64,000 nt of DNA. It comes from Komarekiella atlantica HA4396-MV6. Lineage in GTDB: Bacteria; Cyanobacteriota; Cyanobacteriia; Cyanobacteriales; Nostocaceae. Numbering within the stretch: position 1 is the stretch's first letter; the number at the start of each line of letters is the position of its first letter. The notes beneath the pieces were generated by a model. It was not told the origin of the DNA, did not search any database, and saw only the letters and a program-made list of their open reading frames with translations. The stretch spans positions 1 to 64,000 of the forward strand of contig JAHHHK010000007.1 of the NCBI GenBank assembly GCA_019359395.1, in the 5' to 3' direction. Shown one piece after another: positions 8,655 through 16,181 of this stretch. The position numbers and the translations under genes were made by a program.

Positions 8655-10958
8655 ATGAAAATTAAGCATAAACTTTGGCGTCTGCTGCATCGCAAAACAA
8701 GTAAAGTTATCTTGGCTATACTGCTAATTTGCTTATTAGTACGCCTACTGCCTTATTTTGCGCCCATTCGTGCCGCAGATATTGTACAAAATCAGTTGGC
8801 AATGCAGTTTAGCGATCGCAATGGGCTACCATTAGGAACATTGCTCACTCGTGACCAAGAGCATACAGCAGTAGTACCCCTAAATCAGGTTTCCCCCCAG
8901 TTTATCAATGCCATTTTAGCCGCCGAAGATGGTAGCTTTTATGAACACGGGGCGTTGGATATGAAAGCAATTATCCGCGCTATCAAAGAAGCCATTCACG
9001 CTAAAAGAATTGTTTCCGGTGCTTCCACTATTACTATGCAGTTGGCGCGGATGTTAGATCCCGTCCCCCGCACCCTGTCAGGTAAAATGAGTGAGATTTG
9101 GTTATCTTGGCGGTTAACAGCGGGGATGAATAAAGATGAAATTCTCGCTGCATACATCAATCGGCTGCCAATGGGAGGGAATATATATGGTGTAGAAGCA
9201 GCAGCGCGGATTTATTTCTCTATCCCAGCCAGTGAATTAAACCTCGCTCAATCTACTCTTCTCGCCGCTATTCCTAATAATCCCACCTACTTCAATCCTT
9301 ACGAACATTGGCAACGGTTAAAGCAACGCCAGAAATATGTCCTCAATCGCATGGTACAGGATGGATATATTACTCGCCTAATGGCACGAACATCCGCCGA
9401 AAAAGTTGTATTTCAGTCTCGTCAGCGGGGAATTATTGCTGCACCACATTTTTTGTTTTGGTTAGCCAGTCAATTGTCTGAGACGCAAACCCTAGATTCC
9501 TCCCCCATCCGCACTACTATAAATCGTCCCTTGCAGCAATTTGTAGAAGCACAAGTGCAGCAAGTAATTTCTTCTCTGGCTGCTAACAACGTCCATGATG
9601 CAGCTGCTTTAGTAATTAACAACCACACTGGCGAAGTTTTAGCTTATGTCGGTTCGCCTGATTACTTCAATCAAACAAAACTAGGACGCAATGATGGAGT
9701 GCAAGCTTTGCGTCAACCAGGTTCTACCCTCAAGCCTTTTGTATATGAATTAGCTTTAGAAAAACGTATAATTCGCCCACATACTATTTTGGCAGATGTC
9801 CCTGCTCACTACGCCATTCCGGGCGCAAAACTGTATAGTCCTACAGATTATACCGAAAGTTTTCTTGGCCCTGTGCGGGTACGAGTTGCTTTAGCGAATT
9901 CTCTAAATGTCCCAGCAGTCAGAGTTTTAGAAAAAGTAGGTGTGCAGACTTTCCTAGAACGTCTGCATCAACTAGGATTTGAACACCTCAATCAAACCGC
10001 GGAACATTACGGTTTAGGGTTGACTCTTGGTAGTGGCGAAGTCAGTTTGTGGGAGTTAGCTAGGGCTTACGTGACTATGGCCAAACTAGGAGAAGCCACC
10101 CCATTAGTAACAACGCTCTCTAATTCCCCCTTACCCCTTACCCCTTCCCCATTCCCCAACCCTACAACATGGCAATTAATTATTGATATGTTAAGCGATC
10201 GCCATGCGCGTGCAACAGCTTTTGGTGTAGACTCTGTATTAAACTTACCCTTCCCTGCTGCTGTTAAAACTGGCACTTCCTCCAACTTTCGTGATACTTG
10301 GACGGTTGGCTTTACTACCGATTACACCGTTGCTACTTGGGTAGGCAATTTCAACGGCGAACCGATGAGAAAAGTTTCAGGTGTTACAGGTGCAGCGCCT
10401 CTGTGGAATCGAATTATGCTACATCTGCACGAACATCAAGAACCAGCAGATTTTCAACCTCCAAAAAGCTTAGTAAAACTACCTCTTTGTGCAATTTCCG
10501 GGTTACGACCAACACCAAAATGTACCTCAGTAGTACAAGAATATTTTTACCCAGAAGACAAACAAGCCTACGAAACTCAAAACAACTTTAATTTGCCACC
10601 AGAGTATGATGAATGGTTAGCAAAACAGCAGCAATCTAGTTTTACTACTGGCAATCTGAGGATTTTATCTCCGCATAATGGCGATTTGTTCTTACTGTAT
10701 CCAGGCAATGAAGCGAAGCAGAAGTTAGAGTTTAAGCTAGCAGGAACACCATCTCAACCTGTAGAGTGGTGGCTGAATGGTGAAAAGTTAGCTACACAAT
10801 CAGCTAATTCTTTATTTTGGTATTTGCGCCCTGGTAACTGGACTTTGGAAGCAAAAAGCGGTGAAATCAGCGATAAAGTAAGTTTTCAAGTTGAGTTAGC
10901 TAGTATCAAACCCACGCGACGCGGCTTTTCTATTGTTAATTCTCAAATAAAGCAGTAG
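8655..10958 (+). CDS. pbpC: Penicillin-binding protein 1C
   Basis: A 767-residue bifunctional peptidoglycan synthase with one N-terminal membrane anchor (about residues 17-36). The GT51 transglycosylase domain shows AAEDGSFYEHG (about 89-99) with the catalytic Glu. The transpeptidase domain has the active-site Ser in PGSTLKPF (about 354-361), an SLN motif (about 414) and KTGTSS (about 536). A C-terminal PBPC-type (BiPBP_C) beta domain follows. Together this order is diagnostic of PbpC. A TTG at 8652 directly precedes the ATG; AAGGGA spaced seven bases from the ATG supports 8655. It is divergent from the macroglobulin gene, matching the known functional pairing. Both proteins act in the periplasm or inner membrane on cell-wall upkeep. 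Confidence 0.93.
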   Translation: MKIKHKLWRLLHRKTSKVILAILLICLLVRLLPYFAPIRAADIVQNQLAMQFSDRNGLPLGTLLTRDQEHTAVVPLNQVSPQFINAILAAEDGSFYEHGALDMKAIIRAIKEAIHAKRIVSGASTITMQLARMLDPVPRTLSGKMSEIWLSWRLTAGMNKDEILAAYINRLPMGGNIYGVEAAARIYFSIPASELNLAQSTLLAAIPNNPTYFNPYEHWQRLKQRQKYVLNRMVQDGYITRLMARTSAEKVVFQSRQRGIIAAPHFLFWLASQLSETQTLDSSPIRTTINRPLQQFVEAQVQQVISSLAANNVHDAAALVINNHTGEVLAYVGSPDYFNQTKLGRNDGVQALRQPGSTLKPFVYELALEKRIIRPHTILADVPAHYAIPGAKLYSPTDYTESFLGPVRVRVALANSLNVPAVRVLEKVGVQTFLERLHQLGFEHLNQTAEHYGLGLTLGSGEVSLWELARAYVTMAKLGEATPLVTTLSNSPLPLTPSPFPNPTTWQLIIDMLSDRHARATAFGVDSVLNLPFPAAVKTGTSSNFRDTWTVGFTTDYTVATWVGNFNGEPMRKVSGVTGAAPLWNRIMLHLHEHQEPADFQPPKSLVKLPLCAISGLRPTPKCTSVVQEYFYPEDKQAYETQNNFNLPPEYDEWLAKQQQSSFTTGNLRILSPHNGDLFLLYPGNEAKQKLEFKLAGTPSQPVEWWLNGEKLATQSANSLFWYLRPGNWTLEAKSGEISDKVSFQVELASIKPTRRGFSIVNSQIKQ

Positions 10959-11016
10959 ATGCACAGCCGCTTGGAGATAGACATCACTCATAATGAAAAT
11001 TAAAAAGGCAAGAATT

Positions 11017-11091
11017 ATGACACTCACAAGCACTGAACATAAATACGTGCAACTCGATGAGCGTGGTATACCCATCATTGCGGGTACAACA
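11017..11091 (+). pseudogene. DUF433 gene, 5' half (interrupted by the IsrB element)
   Basis: Twenty-five codons from ATG 11017 encode the N-terminus of a DUF433 protein (MTLTSTEHKYVQLDE... ending PIIAGTT). The frame then runs into the inserted element and stops at TGA 11149-11151. The rest of the protein resumes at 12483 as MKITEIIEAQMAYGWSPEE. Joined, the halves give a 99-residue DUF433 protein of normal length with no residue lost. DUF433 proteins are small, probably antitoxin-like helix-turn-helix proteins often placed beside PIN-like genes. This half is unlikely to be functional. Confidence 0.85.
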
Positions 11092-11305
11092 GTCAATAAC
11101 CCCACCCCTCTTCAGGGTGGGGCTTGTAAAGAACAAACTTTACGTGTTTGACTAGCTCACTGAGACTAATCCTGATACGCACTTTCAAATACTTCCCCAG
11201 TTTGGATTATCTGCAAGACTGTTTGTTCAGTCGTTGGTTAAAGACAAGACATTTTGGATTAGTTGAGCGAGGGGACTTAAACTTTACTCCAAGGATTATA
11301 TCTTT
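11092..11305 (+). ncRNA. Putative omega RNA region of the IsrB element
   Basis: In IscB and IsrB loci the omega RNA is encoded upstream of the nuclease gene. Its 5' guide comes from the DNA flanking the element's end. Here 214 bp separate the element's left end from isrB. They contain the terminal GC-rich hairpin and further short complementary stretches, with no ORF. The guide would therefore be about the last 16-20 bases of the DUF433 5' half (up to 11091). Exact ends are not determinable by eye, and the scaffold may extend into the isrB reading frame. Confidence 0.5.
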
Positions 11306-12418
11306 ATGCGAGTACCCGTAACTTCAGAAGACAATAAGCCTTTAATGCCAACAAAACCTAGCCGTGCTAGACGTTGGATTAAAGAAGGTAAAGCAATAGG
11401 TAGATTCAACAAACTAGGTATTTTTTATGTTCAATTGACCTCTGTAGCATCTGACAATCAGACTCAAGATGTTGTGATTGGACTTGACCCTGGAAAAATG
11501 TTCTCTGGTGTAGCAGTTCAATCTCAAAAATACACACTACAAATGTTGCACCTAGTCCTTGCATTTAAAACAGTTAAAGACAGAATGGAACAACGGTCTA
11601 TGATGCGGCGCGGAAGACGTGGAAGAAGGATTAACCGTAAATTATCATTTAATAAACGTAGCCATCGTCAAGTTAGATTTGATAATCGTCGTAGCTACAA
11701 GCTACCTCCAAGTATTCAAGCAAATAAAGACTTGGAATACCGAACAATTACTTTATTGTGTGAAATATACCCAGTAAATAAAATTGTTATTGAAGAGGTT
11801 AAAGTGCGTGGCAACAAAAGTTTTAGTCCTGTAATGGTTGGTCAAAAATATCAAATTAACCGATTATCTAAACTGACTAATGTGGAATTAAAAAAGGGTT
11901 GGGAAACATCTAACCTTCGGAAATATTTAGGGCTACATAAAGAAAAGTCTGACAAGTCTTTACAAATACCTGAGACTCACGCAGTAGATGCTGTCACACT
12001 TGCTTGCTCTAAGTTTGTTCAATACAAAACATGGGAAGGTGTTAAAAATCATGGTGCGACATGGGTAGGTGATGTAACTATTACCCATTCACAATTTACA
12101 ATTTTACGTCGTCCTCCAATTAGTCGTAGACAACTACATTTAATGGCTCCATCTAAGGGTGGCAGCAGACGTAAATACGGTGGAACTACAACTAGACATG
12201 GATTTAGAAAAGGCGATTTTGTTGAAGCTACTCAAGGTAAAAAATCATTTTTCGGTTGGGTAAGTGGCGATACCGAAAAGCAAGTTTCAGTTAGCGATTG
12301 TAACTGGAAAAGGTTAGGGCAATGTACGGCTAAAAAAGTCCGATTGATACAGCGAAACACGGGTTTAATCGTGTTGTCAACTCGGAAAATGTTTAATTTA
12401 ATGGCATCGAACCATTAA
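11306..12418 (+). CDS. isrB: IsrB-like OMEGA RuvC nickase (RRXRR protein)
   Basis: A 370-residue basic protein. The N-terminus carries the PLMP motif (KPLMPTKPSRARRW, about residues 12-25) that names the IscB/IsrB PLMP domain. RuvC-I is IGLDPGKMFSGVA (about 58-70, Asp). An arginine-rich bridge follows (MMRRGRRGRRINRK, about 98-111). RuvC-II is IVIEEVKV (about 159-166, Glu), and RuvC-III is ETHAVDAVTLA (about 223-233, His/Asp). Between II and III only about 55 residues occur and no HNH motif is present, so this is IsrB (nickase) rather than IscB. The C-terminal PPISRRQLH...GGTTTRHGFRKGD segment is the conserved target-interacting part. The ATG at 11306 begins MRVPVTSEDNKPLMP, as in relatives. 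It should act as an RNA-guided single-strand cutter; all catalytic residues look intact. Confidence 0.88.
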   Translation: MRVPVTSEDNKPLMPTKPSRARRWIKEGKAIGRFNKLGIFYVQLTSVASDNQTQDVVIGLDPGKMFSGVAVQSQKYTLQMLHLVLAFKTVKDRMEQRSMMRRGRRGRRINRKLSFNKRSHRQVRFDNRRSYKLPPSIQANKDLEYRTITLLCEIYPVNKIVIEEVKVRGNKSFSPVMVGQKYQINRLSKLTNVELKKGWETSNLRKYLGLHKEKSDKSLQIPETHAVDAVTLACSKFVQYKTWEGVKNHGATWVGDVTITHSQFTILRRPPISRRQLHLMAPSKGGSRRKYGGTTTRHGFRKGDFVEATQGKKSFFGWVSGDTEKQVSVSDCNWKRLGQCTAKKVRLIQRNTGLIVLSTRKMFNLMASNH

Positions 12419-12482
12419 ATTAAACGCGCTATCCCTCCCCAGGTTGCTTCGCTGAACCTGGGGTATCTTGCGGAAAAATATA

Positions 12483-12707
12483 ATGAAAATTACTGAAATA
12501 ATTGAGGCTCAAATGGCTTATGGCTGGAGTCCTGAAGAGATTCATTTTCGACATCCTTATCTATCCATGAGCCAGATTCATTCTTTTCTAGCTTACTACT
12601 GGGATTCTAAAGTAGAGGTTAACGCTGATATTGAAAGGAGCTTCGAGTATGCAGAACGGATGAGGAAGCAAGCTACAACCCAACCTTGTATCTTAAAAGA
12701 AGTGTAG
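12483..12707 (+). pseudogene. DUF433 gene, 3' half
   Basis: Seventy-four codons from ATG 12483 encode the C-terminal three quarters of a DUF433 protein, including AQMAYGWSPEEIHFRHPYLS and a helix ending EYAERMRKQ. The upstream quarter lies at 11017-11091, beyond the IsrB element. A TTG at 12468 inside the element could lengthen the frame by five residues. Because an ATG falls at the junction, this half could still be translated as a truncated protein, but it lacks the N-terminal strand-turn of the family. A Uma2 gene follows 24 bp downstream. Confidence 0.8.
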
Positions 12708-12731
12708 ACCGTCCTAACTTCAAAACTAACC

Positions 12732-13304
12732 ATGACTCAATTCAAAACTCAACTTACCCTTGAGGAATTCCTCGCACTTCCTGAAGAAGATATCACCTAC
12801 GAACTCATTGACGGAGAAGCTATTCCCAAATTTAAAAACGATGAAATGTCACCAAAATTTTTTCATAGTTCTATAACAGGCGCGTTATTTATACTATTAT
12901 CTGCATGGGCGCAAGGAAAGGGGCGGGTTGTAATAGAATGGGCAATTAAGCTAACACGAAATCAACAAGACTGGGTTCCTGTAGCAGATTTGACTTATGT
13001 TTCTTCTCATCGTCTTTCTGCTGATTGGTTGCAAGATGAGGTTTGTCCTGTCGTACCCGAATTAGTCATTGAAATTATCTTCCCTGGTCAAACTTTCGGA
13101 GAAATGACAGAAAAAGCAATTGATTATCTGAAAGCTAAAGTTCAACGAGTTTGGATTATTGATACTAGAGCAAAAACTATTACTATTTTCTATCCAGATA
13201 TTCTCCCTCAAACCAAACGCGGTACTGATAGTTTAGAAGATTCCCTATTGGAAGGGCTACAAATTACACCTCAACAAATCTTCCAACAAGCAAGAATTCC
13301 CTAA
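12732..13304 (+). CDS. Uma2 family (DUF820) endonuclease-fold protein
   Basis: A 190-residue protein of the PD-(D/E)xK Uma2 family, greatly expanded in cyanobacteria. Visible family landmarks are LTLEEFLALPEEDITYELIDGE at the start, the metal-binding Asp in VPVADLTYV (about residue 95), the Glu in PELVIEII (about 115) and the Lys of the KAIDYLKAKVQRVWIID segment (about 134-150). The commonly seen PS following the Glu strand is FPGQ here. Function is unproved; suggested roles include mobile-element-linked nuclease activity. It lies directly after the interrupted DUF433 gene. Four Uma2 genes occur in this window. Confidence 0.85.
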   Translation: MTQFKTQLTLEEFLALPEEDITYELIDGEAIPKFKNDEMSPKFFHSSITGALFILLSAWAQGKGRVVIEWAIKLTRNQQDWVPVADLTYVSSHRLSADWLQDEVCPVVPELVIEIIFPGQTFGEMTEKAIDYLKAKVQRVWIIDTRAKTITIFYPDILPQTKRGTDSLEDSLLEGLQITPQQIFQQARIP

Positions 13305-13502
13305 CTTGCATATTGGTATCTAAAATCTATTTTATACTTGTGTGTAAATAATATTGCTACAGATATTATCAATATATTAAGCGTTGCCACGGTCATAGCG
13401 ATCGCCTAAAAAACAACTAATATCTATCTTCCGAAATTTGCCCTTTAGAAATTGGTGTTATAAATTATTGATGCTCAAATCTTAATCTTAAATTTATCAC
13501 CA

Positions 13503-13670
13503 ATGACAAGCACACAAGTCAGTACAAACACAAAAGAAAACAAATCAGCCAAGAAAAAACAACAGTTTTTTACTAGTGTGGCTGTTGGTTCCCCTAAAGT
13601 ACCACTCCGCCAACCCAACAAGACAAAGCAAGAACACGAGTTACTGAGTGACTGGGAACATGCAAGTTAA
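13503..13670 (+). CDS. Small hypothetical protein (55 aa)
   Basis: ATG at 13503 and TAA at 13668-13670 give a 55-residue basic, Lys/Gln/Thr-rich peptide. A disordered N-terminus (TSTQVSTNTKENKSAKKKQQ) is followed by FFTSVAVGSPKVPLRQP and a C-terminal LLSDWEHAS. No membrane segment or known domain is evident, and the upstream TTATCACCA offers only weak ribosome binding. It ends 5 bp from the convergent secreted-protein gene. The coding call is tentative. Confidence 0.4.
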   Translation: MTSTQVSTNTKENKSAKKKQQFFTSVAVGSPKVPLRQPNKTKQEHELLSDWEHAS

Positions 13671-13674
13671 TTTG

Positions 13675-14250
13675 CTACTTTGCCTTCCAATCACACAATT
13701 GAGATGGAGATGTCATCCTAGGGCGATTATATTGGTAAAATCCTTCAACATTAAGCGAAGCATTACGATACAAAATCCACTTAACATCATCCTTATGATC
13801 ATCAGGGGTAGTAATCAAATGTCCTTGGCTAAGTGTTAAGCGTCCCTCAAAATCCCACTTAAATAAAGATTCAGGTTTGTTTTCCCACTGATTACCAGCC
13901 CATGATATCGCTAAAGCTTCACCTGTGATGCAGTCGCCATTTACTGCCCCTCGAATACAGATAAAATGATCTGAATGAGGATAGCCGTAATATCCATCAA
14001 CGCGATTTCCCGTCTTATTAAAATTGAAACAAACTCCCGCCCCGTCTCGCCAATCTTTGGGATCAGGTTGACTACAAAACTGATAATTGCTATTTGCTAA
14101 GCTTGCAATATTAACTGGTCGGTCTAGAATCCAACTCTGGTTTTCAGAAGATGGAATTTGTTTACCTTTAACTTGGCTGTAAGAAATTAGCGAACCTGCT
14201 AGTAAGGTTGCGAAGACCACACCCAACGATAAGAGATTGCTTCTATGCAT
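13675..14250 (-). CDS. Secreted or membrane-anchored hypothetical protein
   Basis: A 191-residue protein with an N-terminal hydrophobic export segment (LLSLGVVFATLLAGSLISYS, about residues 5-24). An extracytoplasmic domain follows, containing four cysteines (FCSQ, VCFN, ICIR, DCIT), a fifth near the C-terminus (LCDWKAK), and a YYGYPHSDHFICIRGAVNG core. The latter resembles cyanobacterial proteins that report a change from glycan- or wall-related loci, but I do not recognise a named family. Paired cysteines suggest disulfides and a periplasmic location. The short single-helix peptide at 14318-14431 lies upstream on the same strand. Confidence 0.65.
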   Translation of the reverse strand: MHRSNLLSLGVVFATLLAGSLISYSQVKGKQIPSSENQSWILDRPVNIASLANSNYQFCSQPDPKDWRDGAGVCFNFNKTGNRVDGYYGYPHSDHFICIRGAVNGDCITGEALAISWAGNQWENKPESLFKWDFEGRLTLSQGHLITTPDDHKDDVKWILYRNASLNVEGFYQYNRPRMTSPSQLCDWKAK

Positions 14251-14317
14251 AATCTCACATCCAACTCTTTAGAAGGATGGCGTTTGTAGAAGATTTAAGG
14301 TTGAAATCGGCTAATTT

Positions 14318-14431
14318 TTAAATAGCTGGAGCCGCAGATACCACTAACAGTATTAGTAGTACTAAAATTAACAAACTGATTTTGGTAATCAGATAGGTGG
14401 TAAAATCATCTAAGGGAAAATTGTTAATCAT
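14318..14431 (-). CDS. Single-pass membrane micropeptide (37 aa)
   Basis: A minus-strand ATG at 14431 follows a strong GGAGGTG (about 6 bases spacing). It encodes 37 residues: a short polar N-terminus (MINNFPLDDFTTYL) and then one hydrophobic helix made almost entirely of Leu/Ile/Val and ending SAAPAI. The composition resembles small thylakoid or stress membrane peptides, or type I toxin peptides, but no named homologue is recognised. The strong RBS is the main reason to call it a gene. It lies 67 bp upstream of, and in the same direction as, the secreted hypothetical gene. Confidence 0.6.
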   Translation of the reverse strand: MINNFPLDDFTTYLITKISLLILVLLILLVVSAAPAI

Positions 14432-14764
14432 TTCACACCTCCATGAAGAGATCGTGTAAAGTTATTTGAGGCGTTGAGCAACCGTGAAAGCGGGGCTAGT
14501 TTTTATTTAGCCTATCGTTTCCTACATCTTTATTTTCCCTTAATAATAACCACCTAAGATGTTATAGAAATTTTAGGTAACATTTTGTAGCCTTCTGACA
14601 TCATCAGACCTCGTGAACAACAAGCTCCCCGGCTTCTTCTAAGTTATAGGCTTTTGTTTTAACCAAGTCCGATAAAACCAATAGCAGCCGCGATGGTCAA
14701 TGAAAGGGAACAGGGAACAGGGGAAAGTAAGTCGCCCACAATTCCACTCGCTTTCAACCTACCT

Positions 14765-14840
14765 TGCAACACAAGGACTATTTCGCCCACGAGGGGCGTT
14801 AGCATAGCGGGACGTTCGCGCAAGCGTCTCGTAGAGAAGT
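14765..14840. repeat. Dispersed repeat of the GTCTCGTAGAGAAG family
   Basis: This GC-rich patch contains GTTCGCGCAAGCGTCTCGTA and GAGAAGTACGG. Close variants occur at about 48470-48511, 49430-49471 and 52985-53085, always between genes. The unit is internally palindromic. It belongs to the set of short cyanobacterial intergenic repeats and not to a gene. Confidence 0.75.
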
Positions 14841-14846
14841 ACGGCT

Positions 14847-15017
14847 TTAAACCTTTACTTCCTTTCGTAAAAACAAAGGATTGAAAGCAATTACATAACT
14901 AGCACCTGGTTCATAGCGCGAACGCAATAACCAAAATGTGTCATTGCCAATCACCAAAGAAGGCACTTTCAGAATAGTGAACAATACAAGCAGTAGTAAA
15001 GCGATCGCACTCAACAA
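14847..15017 (-). pseudogene. Possible membrane-protein remnant (56 codons)
   Basis: A minus-strand frame open from TTG 15017 to the stop at 14847-14849. It reads as a hydrophobic helix (LLSAIALLLLVLFTIL) followed by a protein-like tail (KVPSLVIGNDTFWLLRSRY, then EPGASYVIAFNPLF). An in-frame TGA lies just upstream and no ATG or RBS is evident, so it looks like the remains of a longer or differently started gene. I do not recognise the family, and it might instead be a real small gene with a TTG start. Confidence 0.3.
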
Positions 15018-15357
15018 TAAGAATGCTGATCAAGTAATTTTTAACCAAAACCAGAAAAGAGTATAGAGCTTTTGTGCTGAGATATACTAAAGCAATTTTT
15101 CATATAAATTTATAAGTAAAGTCTGGCAAGTTGAGAAACTCAAAATACTTACCTATTTTCAAACTACATCTTAAATGTGAGTATAAATTAACAATAGACT
15201 CAAACCAAAATAGGAAAATAATTTTTAAATTTTATATTTACTAAGTTTAAAATGATTCGTCACTTTCTAGTCACATTTGCTTGTCATCCTCAGAAGATGA
15301 TTGCATTCAACTGAGATTTTGCCTCAGTCCCAAAAACCACTTTAATCAGATAGCCTT

Positions 15358-16140
15358 ATGGATTTACAGGTTATTTTTCACTGGATTTATGTTGCTGGAA
15401 TGGCAATCGGTGCGTTACATTTTTGGTCACTTAGTCGCAATCCGCGCGGTGTTCCGCAATACGAATATCTGGTTGCGATGTTCATTCCGATTTGGTCAGG
15501 ACTTGCTTATATGGCAATGGCTATAGGGCAGGGTAAAGTTGAAGCTGCGGGCCAAATTGCCCACTATGCTCGTTATATTGATTGGATTGTTACTACACCT
15601 TTATTACTGCTATCTCTAGCTTGGACATCGATGCAGTTTATCAAAAAAGATTGGACGCTGATCGGCTTTTTGATGAGTACTCAGGTAGTTGTGATTACCA
15701 CTGGATTGATTGCAGATTTATCAGAACGGAATTGGGTGAGATATTTATGGTATATCTGCGGAGTTTTCGCTTTTGTCATTGTTCTCTGGGGAATTTGGGG
15801 GCCATTACGCGCCAAGACTAGAACTCAAGGGACGGAATTATCAAGCTTATACGATAAACTTGTGACTTATTTTACAGTACTTTGGATTGGCTACCCAACT
15901 GTCTGGATTATCGGCCCTAGTGGTTTTGGCTGGATGAACCAAACTATAGATACCTTTTTGTTTTGCTTACTTCCTTTTTTCTCCAAAGTCGGATTTAGCT
16001 TCCTTGATTTACATGGTTTACGTAATCTGCAAGATTCAACGCGCCAAACAACTGGCGATCGCATGGTTAACACTACCTTGAATTTTGTAGAAAATATTAC
16101 AGTGTTTGCACAACCCAAGCCATCACGTCGAAGAGTCTGA
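15358..16140 (+). CDS. Anabaena-type sensory rhodopsin
   Basis: A 260-residue seven-helix microbial rhodopsin, nearly collinear with Anabaena sensory rhodopsin (ASR). The retinal-binding Lys210 is in LPFFSKVGFSFLDLHG, with Pro206 before it and Asp217 after it. The Schiff-base counterion is Asp75 in ARYIDWIVTTP, and Ser86 occupies the position of the proton donor in pumps, all as in ASR. These features predict a photochromic green-light sensor and not a proton pump. The hydrophilic C-terminus ends SRRRV, like ASR. The ATG at 15358 gives the family's usual length. In Nostoc PCC 7120 the transducer gene follows ASR; here the next gene, 41 bp on, is a flavin oxidoreductase. Confidence 0.95.
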   Translation: MDLQVIFHWIYVAGMAIGALHFWSLSRNPRGVPQYEYLVAMFIPIWSGLAYMAMAIGQGKVEAAGQIAHYARYIDWIVTTPLLLLSLAWTSMQFIKKDWTLIGFLMSTQVVVITTGLIADLSERNWVRYLWYICGVFAFVIVLWGIWGPLRAKTRTQGTELSSLYDKLVTYFTVLWIGYPTVWIIGPSGFGWMNQTIDTFLFCLLPFFSKVGFSFLDLHGLRNLQDSTRQTTGDRMVNTTLNFVENITVFAQPKPSRRRV

Positions 16141-16181
16141 TATTTATCATTGCTGACGCTAACAATTAGGTGAGATGGTTT

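Larger units (their letters stand above)
11092..12482 (+). mobile_element. Non-autonomous IS200/IS605-like element carrying isrB
   Basis: A 1391-bp insert whose ends are fixed by the DUF433 gene it interrupts: codons 25 and 26 of that gene lie directly outside it. No target duplication is visible, as expected for IS200/IS605-type single-strand transposition. Each end has a subterminal hairpin: CCCCACCC/GGGTGGGG at 11100-11122 and CCCCAGGTT/AACCTGGGG at 12437-12463. The only gene is the IsrB-like nickase; no Y1 transposase is present, so movement would need one supplied in trans. The right flank starts ATGA. The roughly 200 bp before isrB probably encode the omega RNA. Confidence 0.85.
14432..15357. 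other. Long gene-poor stretch upstream of the rhodopsin gene
   Basis: About 925 bp with no intact gene. It contains a dispersed repeat with the GCGTCTCGTAGAGAAGT phrase (about 14765-14840), a possible gene remnant on the minus strand (14847-15017), and a strongly AT-rich segment (about 15050-15260) that probably includes the rhodopsin promoter. No specific operator was recognised. Confidence 0.5.

Noticed and set aside
11306-12418. Annotation as IscB or as a TnpB-like transposase accessory
   Set aside because: The N-terminal PLMP and RuvC order fit IscB/IsrB and not TnpB, and no HNH lies between RuvC-II and -III.
14693-14884. 63-codon plus-strand frame
   Set aside because: It covers a GTCTCGTAGAGAAG repeat and shows no family or RBS.
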